The position numbers were made by a program, and so were the translations under genes. The notes below the pieces were generated by a model. That model searched no databases, was not told the origin of the DNA, and was given only the letters and a program-made list of their open reading frames with translations. This document shows positions 45,891 to 57,903 of a stretch of 64,000 nt of DNA, piece after piece; the stretch's first letter is position 1; each line of letters opens with the position of its first letter. The stretch covers positions 806,001 to 870,000 of the forward strand of contig OY540820.1 in assembly GCA_961205875.1 (NCBI GenBank), in the 5' to 3' direction. The DNA is from Sialis fuliginosa. Lineage: Eukaryota > Arthropoda > Insecta > Megaloptera > Sialidae.

Positions 45891-48700
45891 CAATCAGTGT
45901 TCAACAAACACATTTTTTAACATCAAAGTGAGACAAAAAGACTACTGTTCTTCTTTCTTTTGGTAGTTGACGTTTATATTTGATTGAATTAAAGAATACA
46001 TTATATTAGGCCGTAATATTGTATTTTATATATTTGATTAGTGTTTTAAATGTTAGAAGTGTAAATAACATAAAAAGTTTTTATGTGTTTTGTATTTATA
46101 ATACAAAAAAAGTGTCTTGTGATTTTAATGGCTTCTAGTGTTGTTTTTTGTGATGATATATAGGTTATTTTATTTTATTCAATCTTAGCGAGAAGTGACA
46201 AGCTTTTTGTAAATAATTTAGTTCAGTTATGTAGGTATATTAAAATGTTATCTATTATTTAATATACAAGCTGTTTTTTTAATTTCTAAAAAAATACAGT
46301 TGCCGACGGCCGACGGACATAAATTACAATAATTCTCATCCTAATATTTTTTGCATTATTAATAAGTACCTATAACAAACGTTTTAAATGTTAGATTTCA
46401 AAGTGTGAAAATATGTGATAAGATGTGTTTTTTTGTTATGTAAATAAAAATAAATAAAAAATTATGAATTAATTTTTTTTTACTTTTTACTTTTTTTCAG
46501 AGTGAATTAGGTATTTTATTTTAACAATTTTATTCAGGATTTCTTGAATTATTCTTCGAGTAATTGCATTACAAAATAATTGTTAATTTTTAACATATTT
46601 TATATAAACTTTTTTTTTATTTACTTTCACTAAAAAAACATACTTTAATATATGAAATTACCGTTATTAAGTTATTAAAATTTGTCAGCAATTTTGTACG
46701 ACGTTTTTAATAATAATAGAACATCATATTGCATTGTCTTAAAATCTCTTATAAAATCATTATTTGCCTGTTTATAATATATGTATGTAATAGTAATATG
46801 TACTCGTATGTAACAAACTGTTTATTAATAGGTCAAACTTAATGTTTTATAATAGACAGAAATTAGAAAACAAACGATATATTTAATAAAATATCGTTTG
46901 ATAAATTATTGAGAAGACTTAGGTATTTATATCTACTCATAATAAAGTTATTCTATATCTATTTCAAGTTTAAGGTATTACCATCGCGACAGTCGCAGCA
47001 AAAAGTTTATGCTTTTATACAGTACAATCAGTATTGGAATCATTATTTATAAGCCCAAAACTTTTTGCTGTTTATGTACCATTTCTAGCCAATCCCGAAC
47101 GAGTATTATCCACTATGCATATAGAGCGTCGTACTCGAAATGTTACATTGTTTGTTAAAATATAAAGTATTTTCGTATGCCGTTCTATATAGATTAATAC
47201 TAATGCGGACCACTTAAGTAGTCAAGATTTCTTCGCGACGTTCTGTTCAGTATTTGTTTGGATGACCACATTCAGCAACTCAGTGGTGGCGTTCGAAAAA
47301 AAATAATTTAAAAAAAATAATTTATACACAAGCTGATTGTAAAAATAACAATACGATTTTTATGAAATAATTATTGTTATTTATTTTTTTTATAAATAAA
47401 TTTAATGCAGGAAATAATTTTTTAGGCACAATCTTAGGTATAAAGTATGTTTAACCAGTCTTACAAAGATAATATTATATTTCTATCATATATAAATTAT
47501 ATAAATAACAGTCATAAGAACAAACTAATCACATTTTTTTTAAATTATTCTTGCATAGATTAAACGAAAGTAATAAAATAATTATCAAATTTAACTACTA
47601 TAAATTGAAAAAGTTATCAATAAAATATATATCTAAAGAATACAATAATAATAATTATGCAGTAAATCAACATAAAATCTAATCACTAATTGTTTTTGAA
47701 AAACATAACTATGTTGTTGTTGTTGATAATTTTAGATCGATTAGTTAATCGAGGTTTACCGTTTACTTTTTCTGACAAAAATGACTTAATTCGGCTTAAC
47801 CTTTTTTTTAAATTATTAGAAAACAGTTTAGTCAGAGACATTTTTTAAGGTACCATCAGAGACCGTGTTTTTTATAATGCACTTTATCAGACATTTCAAT
47901 AATATTTCTAAATGAATTTATGTACGCAAATTAATAACACAAGTGGCAATACAACTCATTAAAATACAATTTATTAAAATCTGACATTACTTTCTTTCAT
48001 TGTCATAAAATAATTAAAAAAATCACGTGCTTTCGATAAACATATTGCATTGATGTGAACGACAATTAAAATTTAAATATGTCATTGTAATATATTCTAT
48101 AAATGTATTTGTATTTGACTACGCCTATGGACTGATATCGTTCAGTCGATTTTGTTCCCGCCCATTCCGGTTTTTTTTCTTTATATATTAATTAATATCT
48201 CGGAAACTGTGTTGTAACTATGAATTAAACTACTCTTAAAAAATTGCTTAGTTGCTATTGAATGTTACTTTAGTTTTTTATAAAAATCGTAAGAAAAGTT
48301 TCTGAGATAAAATTATATATGTGGGTAAATATTTTGGTTTCCCGTATAGCGCAATGTATAAAAGTCTCAAAAACTCAATTTTTAGAATTTAATATCTCCG
48401 GAACTATGTTGTTCATAAATTTCATTTTGCACCAATCGATGCAGATTTATTTGAAGATTAATCTGTCAAAATTTTAAAAAAATCCTAAGAAAACCCATTT
48501 GGCGATGGTACTATCTTAAATGAAATATAAAACAAATAAAGAATTTGAAAAAGTAGATACTTTTCAAAATTTTGAATTAATTTATATACCTATTATTAAT
48601 ATTAAATACAGCATGTAATAAAATAATATGGTTATTAAAGACTAAAAGGTGATTACATTTGTCAAAATACTATAAAGATTTGCTTATATACTAGCCGACG
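45891..48700. other. 2.8 kb without recognisable features
   Basis: Very AT-rich. I found no frame of protein-like character and no RNA gene. Less AT-rich patches lie at 46980-47150 and 47200-47295. AATATCTC(C)GGAACT(A/G)TGTTGT occurs twice (about 48200 and 48400), suggesting a decayed repeat. Confidence 0.4.
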
Positions 48701-48769
48701 GGATTTATAAAAAAACATTAAAAAATGGATTTATTTAATTCAAAGTACATAATTATTTATTATTATTTA

Positions 48770-50520
48770 TAAAGACGCGACTAGTCACCATTATTCAAGA
48801 ATCAACATTTCGTATAACAAAGGAAGACCTAAAAATTATGACTATCAAAGATACCACATGTGCCCATAACCCACGCGCATTATTAAATTTTATTATGTTT
48901 AGAATATTTAATAATAATATAACATTTCTTATAACAGTGAAAGCCCCAAAACAATATATTTTATAATTAAGTTAGATAGGTTCTATGTAAATTTAAAACA
49001 TTATTTATAAAGACGCTGCTTGTCACTATAACCCAGGAATCATCCTTACGTATACAAAAACAATTAACACAATATTTAAATAATTAAATAATAAAAATTA
49101 ATTATAGGCATAATAAAATAGGTATTGTAAATTATAAAATAGAAATTATTATCAAAGATCCGGCTTGTGACCATAATCAAAGAATAAGCGTTTCTTCACA
49201 TACACTATTATATAGAAACCTTGTTTATAATTTGATCAATTTAAATAAATGGTTTCTATATAGTAGGTATATGTGAATTTGTTATTTTAATAATACGGGC
49301 CTAAAATATCAGTCCGTGTCTGGATTTTTTAAAATAAAATTTAATAATCATCATCATATGTTTCTATGTTTTATTTATTGTAAATAATGAATTTTTCTCT
49401 GTTTCGTTACTTACCTATTCATTACAGAAAATCGTAAATATCTCAACTCCTGTGCTAGATAGAGGGTTGTTTTTCCCCCCACGCCTCTTAAATACCAAAG
49501 TATTTTTCCCGTCGGTTCGAATGAGACCACTTACAACCCTTCATCTGTGACAGGGGGCGAGTTGTGCATTTATTAATCAATTTAATACACGGGGCTTAAA
49601 TATCACTCAATACGCTTCTGTACATTTTTTTTAAATTGATTAAATTATAAACAAGGTTTCTATTTAGTAGGTATATGTGTATTTGTTATTTTCACAATAC
49701 CAGCGTAAAATATCACTTAATACGTGTCTGAACTTTAAAAAGTAAATTAATTCAACAACCCGCCACCACGTTGTTATATTACTACGTTAAGGTAAGTTAA
49801 TAAGTGTAATTGTAAGATTTTGCAGTTAACAATTAATCAATTGTTAGTCGTAAACACGTCAATAAATATTTTTAAATAAAGAAATATGTAAATAATAAAT
49901 ATTATTATCAAAGACCCAACTTGTGACAATAATCCAAGAATCAGCCTTTTGTGTGACAGCAGAAGACTTAAAGCAATTTTCAAATACGTAATTAAATAAT
50001 AAAAATAAATTATAGGCATAATAAAATAAATGATAAAATATAAATAATTATCAAAGACACGGCTGGTCACCATAATCCAAGAATAAGCGTTTCTTATAAC
50101 AGCGAAAGCCTAAACACGTCAATAAATATTTTTAAATAAAGAAATATGTTAGTAACAATTATTATTATCAAAGACCCAGCTTGTGACAGTAATCCAAGAA
50201 TCAGCCTTTCATGTAACAGCAGAAGACTTAAAGCAACATTCAAATACGTAATTAATTAATAAAAATAAATTATACCTAGGAATAATAAAATAAATCATAA
50301 AATATAAATTATTACCAAAGACCCAGTTTGTGACAATAACCGAAGAATCAACATTTCGTAACAGCGAAAGACTCAAAACAATATTAAAATAATTATATAA
50401 TAGAAATTATTATCAAATAAATTATATTATTATTATTTTTTTTTTAGAATAAATAATTATTTATATAATTTAAATTATGTTAAAAGACACGCCCTTTACC
50501 CATAATCCACGAATCAATAA
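48770..50520 (+). repeat. Degenerate array of about 120-160 bp units
   Basis: Units share AAAGAC(C/G)C-GCTTGT-AC, then AATCCAAGAATCA(A/G)C, then a TTTC-TAACAGCGAAAGAC block. Copies are centred near 48797, 49030, 49177, 49929, 50072, 50192, 50339 and 50502, with spacing 120-163 bp in the right half. The left half is interrupted by the unit at 49240-49760. No coding content. Confidence 0.65.
49240..49760 (+). repeat. Isolated unit of the 53-55.8 kb array
   Basis: It contains AGAAAATCGTAAATATCTCA, TAGATAGAGGGTTGTTTT, CCCTTCATCTGTGACAGGGG and AATACGGGCCTAAAATATCA. These are the same blocks as at 55470-55812, and relatives of the tandem interior of the short Helitron at 4156-5109. Confidence 0.65.
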
Positions 50521-50656
50521 CATAAAAATTGAAATATCGCGCATATACAATATAGGTACATCGATCGTCTAACATGAAATCATGAAACCAGTTTGTAAAT
50601 GCAAAAAAAACAAATGCACGAAAAATTGATCACAGTATCGCCACCTATCCGTATCA

Positions 50657-50856
50657 TTTGAAATTACAATCGTCCTCAAAATATACCCTCAATCATGGAT
50701 TTCGGAAAGTCCTCAAACTATGCCTTCAACATGTGATTACTTTGAGGACCGACCTCAAAGTATGCAAATGTCTCCAAAGTAGTCGCTGGATCGAAATCTC
50801 GACCTCGAAAGATGCGGTGTACATAGATATACATATAAATATACATATAAATATCC
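50657..50856. other. Segment downstream of the F-box exon
   Basis: It has repeated CCTCAAA/TTTGAGG motifs. On the minus strand one frame is open from about 50826 to 50728 and could be a further F-box exon, but no good acceptor was seen. No AATAAA occurs on the minus strand between 50500 and 50857. Confidence 0.3.
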
Positions 50857-51318
50857 TTATAAATAAAAGAAAAGACATATTAAACATACAATTGTTACAG
50901 CAATGTTAAAACTATTATAATTATCAAAATCATCGTTAACAGCGTTAATAGTTGCTAATGCAGGTGACGGCGTTGTAATATTGAGATGGTAGAGATTCCT
51001 CGCTAAATCTATCAGTTCTTGACGTTCAGTTCTCAACTGGCATCGAACCCGTGTCCTCAACACTTTCTCGCAGCGAACCAGAGAGTTCCATCGGCGACAG
51101 ACTCCAGCAGCATTGATCAGAGATCGTGAGTCAAGGTATCTGTGGAATACAGAAACACATACGTTAGCCAAATATAACAAACATATCAAATAAAATATAT
51201 AAATGTAATAAATCACTTACCTGAGAATACAACAGGACACCTCCTCCGGGAGACGAGTGAGAAGGTCTTCACCAACCTCACATCGTAACACCGAACTGCA
51301 GATCTGGTTTGTAGACAT
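50857..51318 (-). CDS. Small F-box protein, two exons
   Basis: Exon 1 is 51318-51221 (98 nt); the donor reads CTCAG|GTAAGTG. Exon 2 starts at 51139 after the acceptor TTCCACAG and is open to a stop at 50857. The 81-nt intron interrupts codon 33 after its second base, and joining the exons keeps frame for 126 residues. Residues 21-60 form an F-box (RLPEEVSCCIL, then RYLDSRSLINAAGVCRRW). F-box proteins bind Skp1 and recruit substrates to SCF ubiquitin ligases. No WD40 or LRR domain follows; residues 70-126 are unrecognised. The last 10 or so residues are hydrophobic and follow a GTATGT, so they may be read-through of a second intron and the gene may continue. No poly(A) signal was seen nearby. 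The promoter lies just upstream. Confidence 0.75.
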
Positions 51319-51340
51319 CTCAACAAGAACTGTATACAGA

Positions 51341-51375
51341 ATGACCTGTGACTGTTAGGGCAGGACCTTTTATAC
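51341..51375 (-). promoter_or_regulatory. TATA box plus initiator of the F-box gene
   Basis: On the minus strand, GGTATAAAAGG has its TATA starting at 51374. An arthropod-type initiator TCATTC has its A at 51342, 32 nt downstream, which is the standard TATA-to-start distance. The predicted 5' UTR is about 23 nt before the ATG at 51318. Confidence 0.65.
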
Positions 51376-51433
51376 CTATTGATGGCCACATAACAACAAA
51401 TATCCTGTTACACTTGATTGGTTAGACGATTGG

Positions 51434-51485
51434 GGATTAATGCTGGAGAACACAAACACGGATTATGAAAGTTAATCGAGGATTA
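51434..51485 (+). promoter_or_regulatory. Cluster of three GGATTA sites upstream of the F-box gene
   Basis: GGATTA occurs at 51434-51439, 51460-51465 and 51480-51485, about 90-145 bp upstream of the predicted start. TAATCC is the known site for K50 homeodomain factors (Otd/Bcd/Gsc/Pitx class). Binding here is inferred. Confidence 0.4.
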
Positions 51486-51529
51486 AGATAAATCACTTAT
51501 CACGGTTAAAAATCTGTTCTTCAGTTGTA

Positions 51530-51851
51530 TGAAACATATTTTCTTTAATGATGATAAAAACCTCTTGGTTATTAAAAGATCACAAATGAAGAAAAAGGTT
51601 TTTATCATTTGTAAAAATGTAATACAATTTACAATAGATTTTTTTTTTTGTAAAAAACTTTATGATATGTAGAAAATGTAGATATATATAACATGTATAT
51701 GTATATATCTATAACAGTCCCTAGTCAAGTGAAGTTCAAAAAACTAATAGACCAGAACTGAAAACGGCCAAAAGGATTCGACCGAAACGTCGTTAAGATG
51801 ACAATACAGAACGTGTAGCTACTCGGAATTCATCACCAGCATGTATACCTA
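51530..51851. other. Spacer with a short hairpin
   Basis: ATGATAAAAACCT (51549-51561) faces AGGTTTTTATCAT (about 51596-51608). Otherwise nothing recognised. Confidence 0.45.
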
Positions 51852-52730
51852 TGTATACTTACCCGTAAATTGCTCGTTGAAAAAATATTTCTTAATATCT
51901 CATAGCAACATTTTATTTAGAATAAAATTTCCTACAAAAAAGATCATAAGTGCTTAATTCATAGATCCGGTATATTTGAAGATATATTCATTTAAACATT
52001 ATCAATAAATTGGAAATTTTCTAATTTTATTTTCGGGTACCGCACTTCCTTGTCTAACAAGACTGATTGGCAGACAACATACTAAAAATACTAAAAACAT
52101 TGAATTCGCAAGATATAGTGGTAACCATGGAAACAACTAAAACATGTTTAGGTTAGAGAATACTGGAAGAAAAGTGGTGCGTTGATAACTATATTTATCA
52201 GCGCACGCTCGCCCATTAGAGTTATCGCTCCAGTAATCATATATTACATCTCTATGGACGAAGCAGACACCGGAAATTATTAACCTAAAACTATACATAT
52301 TACTCAGTTTTTTGGGCGATAGTGTGATGATATGTACTCTATACTCTATAGACTCAATGCTTCTTAATCTTTTTGATGTCACGGCTCCCCTGCACCATAA
52401 ATCGATAACCCACGGCCCCTCTATATTTTTTTTGGAACCCAGGTTGGTTAAACAAAATTAAATGTTCTTTGTTTCATTTGTATAACTATGGTGCTATCTA
52501 GCCGTAAAATAAGTATTTAGAATTTGCGTTAACAGTTTAAAATGTTTGATTTAAAAAAATAACCCGTGAAATCAATAAGCAGTTGTAAAATTGCAGCCAT
52601 TTTAACATTTCAATGTTTTAACAAAGTTTTTGCGGCTCTATAGCACTTCTGAAATTCCAGTGAACAACAAATCGGTCAAATAGTTTTCGAGATTGCTTCA
52701 GTCAAATATACATACACAACCTATTATAGA
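51852..52730 (-). repeat. Helitron-like repeat, copy 2
   Basis: It matches 42198-42784 (TTTTCGGGTACCGCACTTCC, GATATGTACTCTATACTC). It is interrupted by a 284-bp insertion at 52352-52635. Confidence 0.6.
52352..52635. mobile_element. hAT-like insertion with 8-bp flanking repeat
   Basis: Flanked by an exact CTCTATAG (52344-52351 and 52636-52643). The left part CAATGCTTCTTAATCTTTTT with GTCACGGCTCCCC resembles a hAT end. The right end does not mirror it well, so the element is degenerate. Confidence 0.6.
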
Positions 52731-53186
52731 TTACACAGATACACAAAAAAAAGTACGAAGCCAAAATAGCGACTAATATAGCACTGTAGTATTGGTCGAG
52801 CATGGTCTAAATTCAAATTTTTGGAATTTTCTGCTTACCGTTTTTTTTATTTGAGCTTGAATTTTGGGTTTAGCCAATTTTGACAAATTCAATCTAAACG
52901 CAAAATTCAAGTTCAAATAAAAAATTTCTGCCTTGGGAACAGAGTTGGGCATTAGACGATTAATTTTTTTAGTCGATTTAAAAATTGACGAATAACGAAT
53001 AAACTGCACATTATTCGCAACTAACGAATAAATATATATATATTTTAGGCCCGTATTGTTAAAATAACAAATACTCATATACTAAATAGAAACCTTGCTT
53101 ATAATTTAATAAATTTAAAAAATTGTACAGAACCGTATTGAGTGATATTTGAGGCCCGTGTATTAAATTAATTAATAAACTCACAA

Positions 53187-54086
53187 CTCGCCCCCTGTCA
53201 CAGATGAAGGGTTGCAACTGGTTTCATTCGATCCGGCGGGAAAAATACTTCGGGATTCTAGGGGATTGGGGGGGGCAAAACAACCCTCTACCTAGCACAG
53301 GAGTCGAGATATTTACGATTTTCTGTAATGAATACCATAAGTAGCGAAACAGAAAATTTCAATATTTACAATAAATACAGCATAGAAACATAAGATATTA
53401 TTATTAAATTTAATAAAATGAAAAAAAAGTACAGACACGTATTTAGTGATATTTAAGTCCCGTATTGTTAAAATAACAAATACACATATACTAAATAGAA
53501 ACCTTGCTTATCCTTAATATATACATATAAAGCTCAACGTCTCTCTGTCTGTCTGTCTGTCCGTTAGTTACCTTATCACTCGAGAACCACTTAAATTTAC
53601 TTTAAAACTAAACTGATCGGTAAGAGAATTCCACTGTAATCCAAGTATTTTTAGACTACCTTTATCAACTCGCCCCCTGTCACAGATGAAGGGTTGCAAC
53701 TGGTTTCATTCGATCCGGCGGGAAAAATACTTCGGGATTCTAGGGGATTGGGGGGGGCAAAACAACCCTCTACCTAGCACAGGAGTCGAGATATTTACGA
53801 TTTTCTGTAATGAATACCATAAGTAGCGAAACAGAAAATTTCAATATTTACAATAAATACAGCATAGAAACATAAGATATTATTATTAAATTTAATAAAA
53901 TGAAAAAAAAGTACAGACACGTATTTAGTGATATTTAAGTCCCGTATTGTTAAAATAACAAATACACATATACTAAATAGAAACCTTGCTTATCCTTAAT
54001 ATATACATATAAAGCTCAACGTCTCTCTGTCTGTCTGTCTGTCTGTCTGTCTGTCCGTTAGTTACCTTATCACTCGAGAACCACTT
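53187..54086 (+). repeat. 406-bp tandem duplication with a 76-bp filler
   Basis: Unit 1 (53187-53592) and unit 2 (from 53669) appear identical apart from a longer TCTG microsatellite in unit 2. The joint holds 76 bp (53593-53668) that are not part of either unit and are identical to 57569-57644 in the BEL pol region, same orientation. Unit 1 includes a copy of the Helitron 5' end (53510-53592), so the duplication is younger than the Helitron insertion. Confidence 0.9.
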
Positions 54087-54825
54087 ATCCGATTTACGTG
54101 TTTTTTTTTTTAATTCAAAGGCTATATATTTTTACGTTAGGTAACATAACAACTAAGCAGTGACGATAATAGTAAATCAACTCGGAAAAAATTTTGCCGT
54201 CGGCGCGCTGTTTTGTAATACACTGCCTATACCGTTCAATATAGAACAAAATAATGTATTAAAAAATTGTGTAGAATCAAAAGTTCTACAATAAAGTCCG
54301 CGACACGATATGTCTAACTTTTATATTTAAGCCACAATGACTGCTTTTATGTTACAAAGAAAACATAAAATATTTGGGTTCTGTTTACATGGATTTATGA
54401 CCTGCAAAACATTAATCCTTATCAAAATAAATGATTTCATCGTCATAAGTACTTAATGTAGATATAATTTGCCATTTACAGCATCCAATTTGGTCGTATA
54501 GTTTAGAAAATATCGAAATATATGTTATACAGGACATATTATTCGCGCGTTTTGACCGTGCGCGGGGAGCGGCGAGGGAACGTGCCAACACGCTGGGCAG
54601 AACAGGCCGGTATTCTATTGATTGTCAATTGTTTATTTTGTTTTCAATAATTAACTTTTAAATTTAAATAGAACATTTAAATAGGTACCTAGGTAATTTA
54701 AGTGTTATTTGGTTTTTATTACATTAATAACTAATCGTGTTTGTAATTAATTCAACTATATATTTTTTAAATCCTAAACAATAATTCCGTAGTCCACGCG
54801 AGCGAAGCCGCGTGGGCCCAGCTAG
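53993..54825 (+). mobile_element. Non-autonomous Helitron (833 bp) with empty site
   Basis: A|TCCTTAATATATACATATAA at the start and GCCCAGCTAG|T at the end, preceded by the hairpin CCACGCG...CGCGTGG. The paralogous unit at 53090-53110 reads CCTTGCTTATAATTTAATAA without insertion, so the A|T target is confirmed. No Rep/helicase. Confidence 0.9.
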
Positions 54826-55812
54826 TAATTTAATAAATTTAAAAAATTGTACAGAAGAGTATTGAGTGATGTTTGAGGCCCGTGTATTAAATTAATTAAT
54901 AAAATCACAACTCGCCCCCTATCACAGATGAAGGGTTGCAACTGGTTTCATTCGATCCGGCGGGAAAAATACTTCGGGATTCTAGGGAATTGGGGGGCAA
55001 AACAACCCTCTATCTAGCACAGGAGTCGAGAAATTTACGATTTTCTGTAATGAATACCATAAATAGCTAAACAGAAAATTTCAATATTAACAATAAATAC
55101 AGCACAGAAACATAAGATATTATTATTAAATTTAATAAAATGAAAAAAAAGTCCAGACACGTATTAAGTGATATTTTAGACCCGTATTATTAAAATAACA
55201 AATACACACATACTAAATAGAAACCTTGCTTATAATTTAATAAATTTAAAAAAAAATGTACTGACTGATATTTGAAGCCCGTGTATTAAACTAATTAATA
55301 AACTCACAACTCGCCCCCTGTCACAGATGAAGGGTTGTAACTGGTTTCATTCGATCCGGTGAGAAAAATATTTTGGGATTCTAGGAATGTGGGGGGCAAA
55401 ACAACCCTCTATCTAGCTCATTATTCTTATTAATATACATATAATATATAATATAATATATAATATATGTAATATAATCTTATGTTTCTATGCTGTATTT
55501 ATTGTAAATATTGAAATTTTCTCTATTTCGCTACTTATGGTATTCATTACAGAAAATCGTAAATATCTCGACTCCTGTGCTAGATAGAGGGTTGTTTTGC
55601 CCCCCCAATCCCATAGAATCCCGAAGTATTTTTCCCGCCGGATCGAATGAAACCAGTTGCAACCCTTCATCTGTGACAGGGGGCGAGTTGTTTGTTTATT
55701 AATTAATTTAATACACGGGTCTCAAATATCACTCAATACACTTTTGTACATTTTTTTTTAAATTTATTAAATTACAAGCAAGGTTTCTATTTAGTATATG
55801 TGTATTTGTTAT

Positions 55813-56246
55813 TGTATTGGCTCGAAAACCAATCCTGGTTAGGCTGGTTTTTTGGTTGGAAGTGAACTGTATGGAATATAGTATGATACATAAAGTGAAA
55901 CGATACGAACTAACCTTCTTTTTGGTGGGTGCTCCGTCTCGTGGCTCCAATTGGCAGTGAGTGGTAAGACGTGGAAATAAGGGATAATCCGGTATCTCAC
56001 TCCTGCACTCCACTACACTTTTCACTATATGTATCAGTTTTATTGCTATTAACACTATTATAATATTTAACAAAAATAATGATATTCAAATTTACTTGTA
56101 TAGTTTCACCAACGGTGGTTCTTAACATACTTACTTCTTATCACTAAAATTTCAATTCCCTTTAGGGTGGGGGGTATGTACATATTATCAGGCATGCAAT
56201 GCCATCTAGGAACGAAATCGAAAATGCTATGAAACCGGCTACAACA
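55813..56246 (-). repeat. BEL/Pao 3' LTR
   Basis: TGTATTGGCTCG...GGCTACAACA on the plus strand, 434 bp. It differs from the other LTR at only a handful of positions (for example near 55841-55858, 56003, 56180 and 56208 in this copy), so insertion is fairly recent but not new. Short open frames in it are also in the other LTR. Confidence 0.9.
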
Positions 56247-56331
56247 TCCTGCCCGGCCCAAAAATTAAATAAACGGAAACAAAAAATATATTCATTGGCT
56301 TAAACTAAACTAAAACTAGACTAAGGCTAAT

Positions 56332-57903
56332 TTATTGAGTTGGAAGGGGGCATAGTTTGACTACGGGTCGTGTGTAGCTACTATGCTTGGTTTTTACTAA
56401 AGCTACCCGAGTTACCCCATCTTTACCCGGATATACCCTTTCGATGAAGGCTAATGGCCACTGTAGTGGGGGGATATTATCGTGCATTATCACGACAACC
56501 GTACCCACATTAATTGGCGTATTGGCATGTTGCCATTTTTGGCGAGCTTGTATAGTATGCAGGTACTCTAAATGCCATCTTTTCCAAAATACCTGTGCCA
56601 TACTATCTAATAATTTATAACGACCTATAAGGTTCGTCATGGGTTCTAGAACTACATTTTCTGACGGCAAGCTGTTTAGTGGAGTGGTACAAAGAAAATG
56701 TGCTGGGGTTAGCGCGGTCGGTTCGAACGGATCATTACTGAGAGGACACAAAGGGCGTGAATTTAATATGGCTTCAATTTGGGTGAGCACCGTATTAAAC
56801 TCTTCGTCTTTAAAATTCAAATCATTTTTGTTAAATGTTTCTATCGGCCATTTTGCTGGTGGTAAAAATAACCACGGGGGATCCGATAACCAGAACGATC
56901 GTGATACAACTTCTAACGGGGTAAGACCTCGAGATATAACATCCGCAATGTTTGATTTACCCGGAATAAAATACCAATTACAGGCAGGTAATTGGGTTTG
57001 GATGGTGGAAACTCTATTTGCTACAAATGTAAGTGTAAGTGTAAGTGTAAGTGTAATCATTGAGTCTGAAAGTGCAAAAATTTGATCAATGATTTTTCGG
57101 GGGGAATATATATCCCGAATATGCGCGATAAGTTTTGATAATAATACGGCAGCGCAAAGTTCTAATCGAGGTAATGTTACACCTTGCATTGGGGCAACCT
57201 TGGTTTGGGAACAAAGGAATGTAACATTAGTTTTGTTTTTTGAATCTGTAACTACCGCATAAACTACCGCTCCATAGCCCGCGGGAGATGCATCCGCGAA
57301 ACCAACTAATTTAAAGGAAAGGGTATCCTCAAATATTGACAAATGTCGAGGAATTTTTATATCATTTAACATTTTGAATTCATTTTGGATTTTGGTCCAT
57401 GACTTTTCAATTTCCGGGGGGACTGGATCATCCCAATTTAGTTTCATTTGCCATAACTTTCTAATCAACAATTTTAAATATAAGGTGAATGGCGCAATGA
57501 ATCCTAACGGATCGAAAATTCTAGCCACTATCGATAAAATATTTCTTTTGGTACATGGGGTTTTCTGAAAATTTACTTTAAAACTAAACTGATCGGTAAG
57601 AGAATTCCACTGTAATCCAAGTATTTTTAGACTACCTTTATCAAATTCTATGGTTGGGAAAAGTTTTAAATCATCAGAAATTTTCGATAATAATTCGGAC
57701 GAATTGGATATCCATTTGACCATTTGGAAGCCTCCTGACTGAAACAACTCAACTAACTGGTTATGAACTACAAAGGCATTTTGCACATTTGGCAAACTAC
57801 AAATCAAATCATCCATATACATATCTCGATTGACATGTACAATGGCTAGGGGGTATGTTTGCAATTCATCTTGGCATAACTGTTTCAGAACTCGTAGACT
57901 CAA
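56332..57903 (-). pseudogene. BEL/Pao pol, second part (RT end, RNase H, integrase remnant)
   Basis: 523 codons in a different frame from the upstream part. The RT catalytic YMDD-type motif (MYMDDLIC) is near residue 28, the A17-type RT continuation and RNase H region (VGFADASPAGYG) near 200, and the integrase C-terminal region (EAILNSRPLCPL near 374, then WKRWHLEYL). Between the RNase H region and EAILNSRPL the family normally has the zinc-binding and DDE core of integrase; here they are absent, an internal deletion near residues 355-370. A TTACAC run at about 57030-57055 adds a (TL)n stretch. The product cannot support integration. Confidence 0.9.

Larger units (their letters stand above)
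53044..55812. repeat. Inverted array of 330-390 bp units
   Basis: Unit blocks: AGGCCCGTATTGTTAAAATA, AGAAACCTTGCTTATAATTT, CTCGCCCCCTGTCACAGATG, GGATCGAATGAAACCA and its inverse, and ATTTACGATTTTCTGT. Minus-type units lie at 53044-53520, 53669-53992, 54826-55215 and 55215-55430; one plus-type unit lies at 55470-55812 and resumes after the BEL element (61714-61742). An AT-rich centre near 55440 separates the orientations. The open frames 55488-55702 on both strands are repeat-derived. Confidence 0.7.

Noticed and set aside
46980-47300. Possible promoter (TTTATACAG and TTCAGTATTTG)
   Set aside because: TATA-like and initiator-like motifs are not at a functional spacing and no coding sequence follows.
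55729-56073. 114-codon minus-strand frame, partly repeated at 61319-61540
   Set aside because: It is LTR sequence plus flank; the shared part is the LTR.
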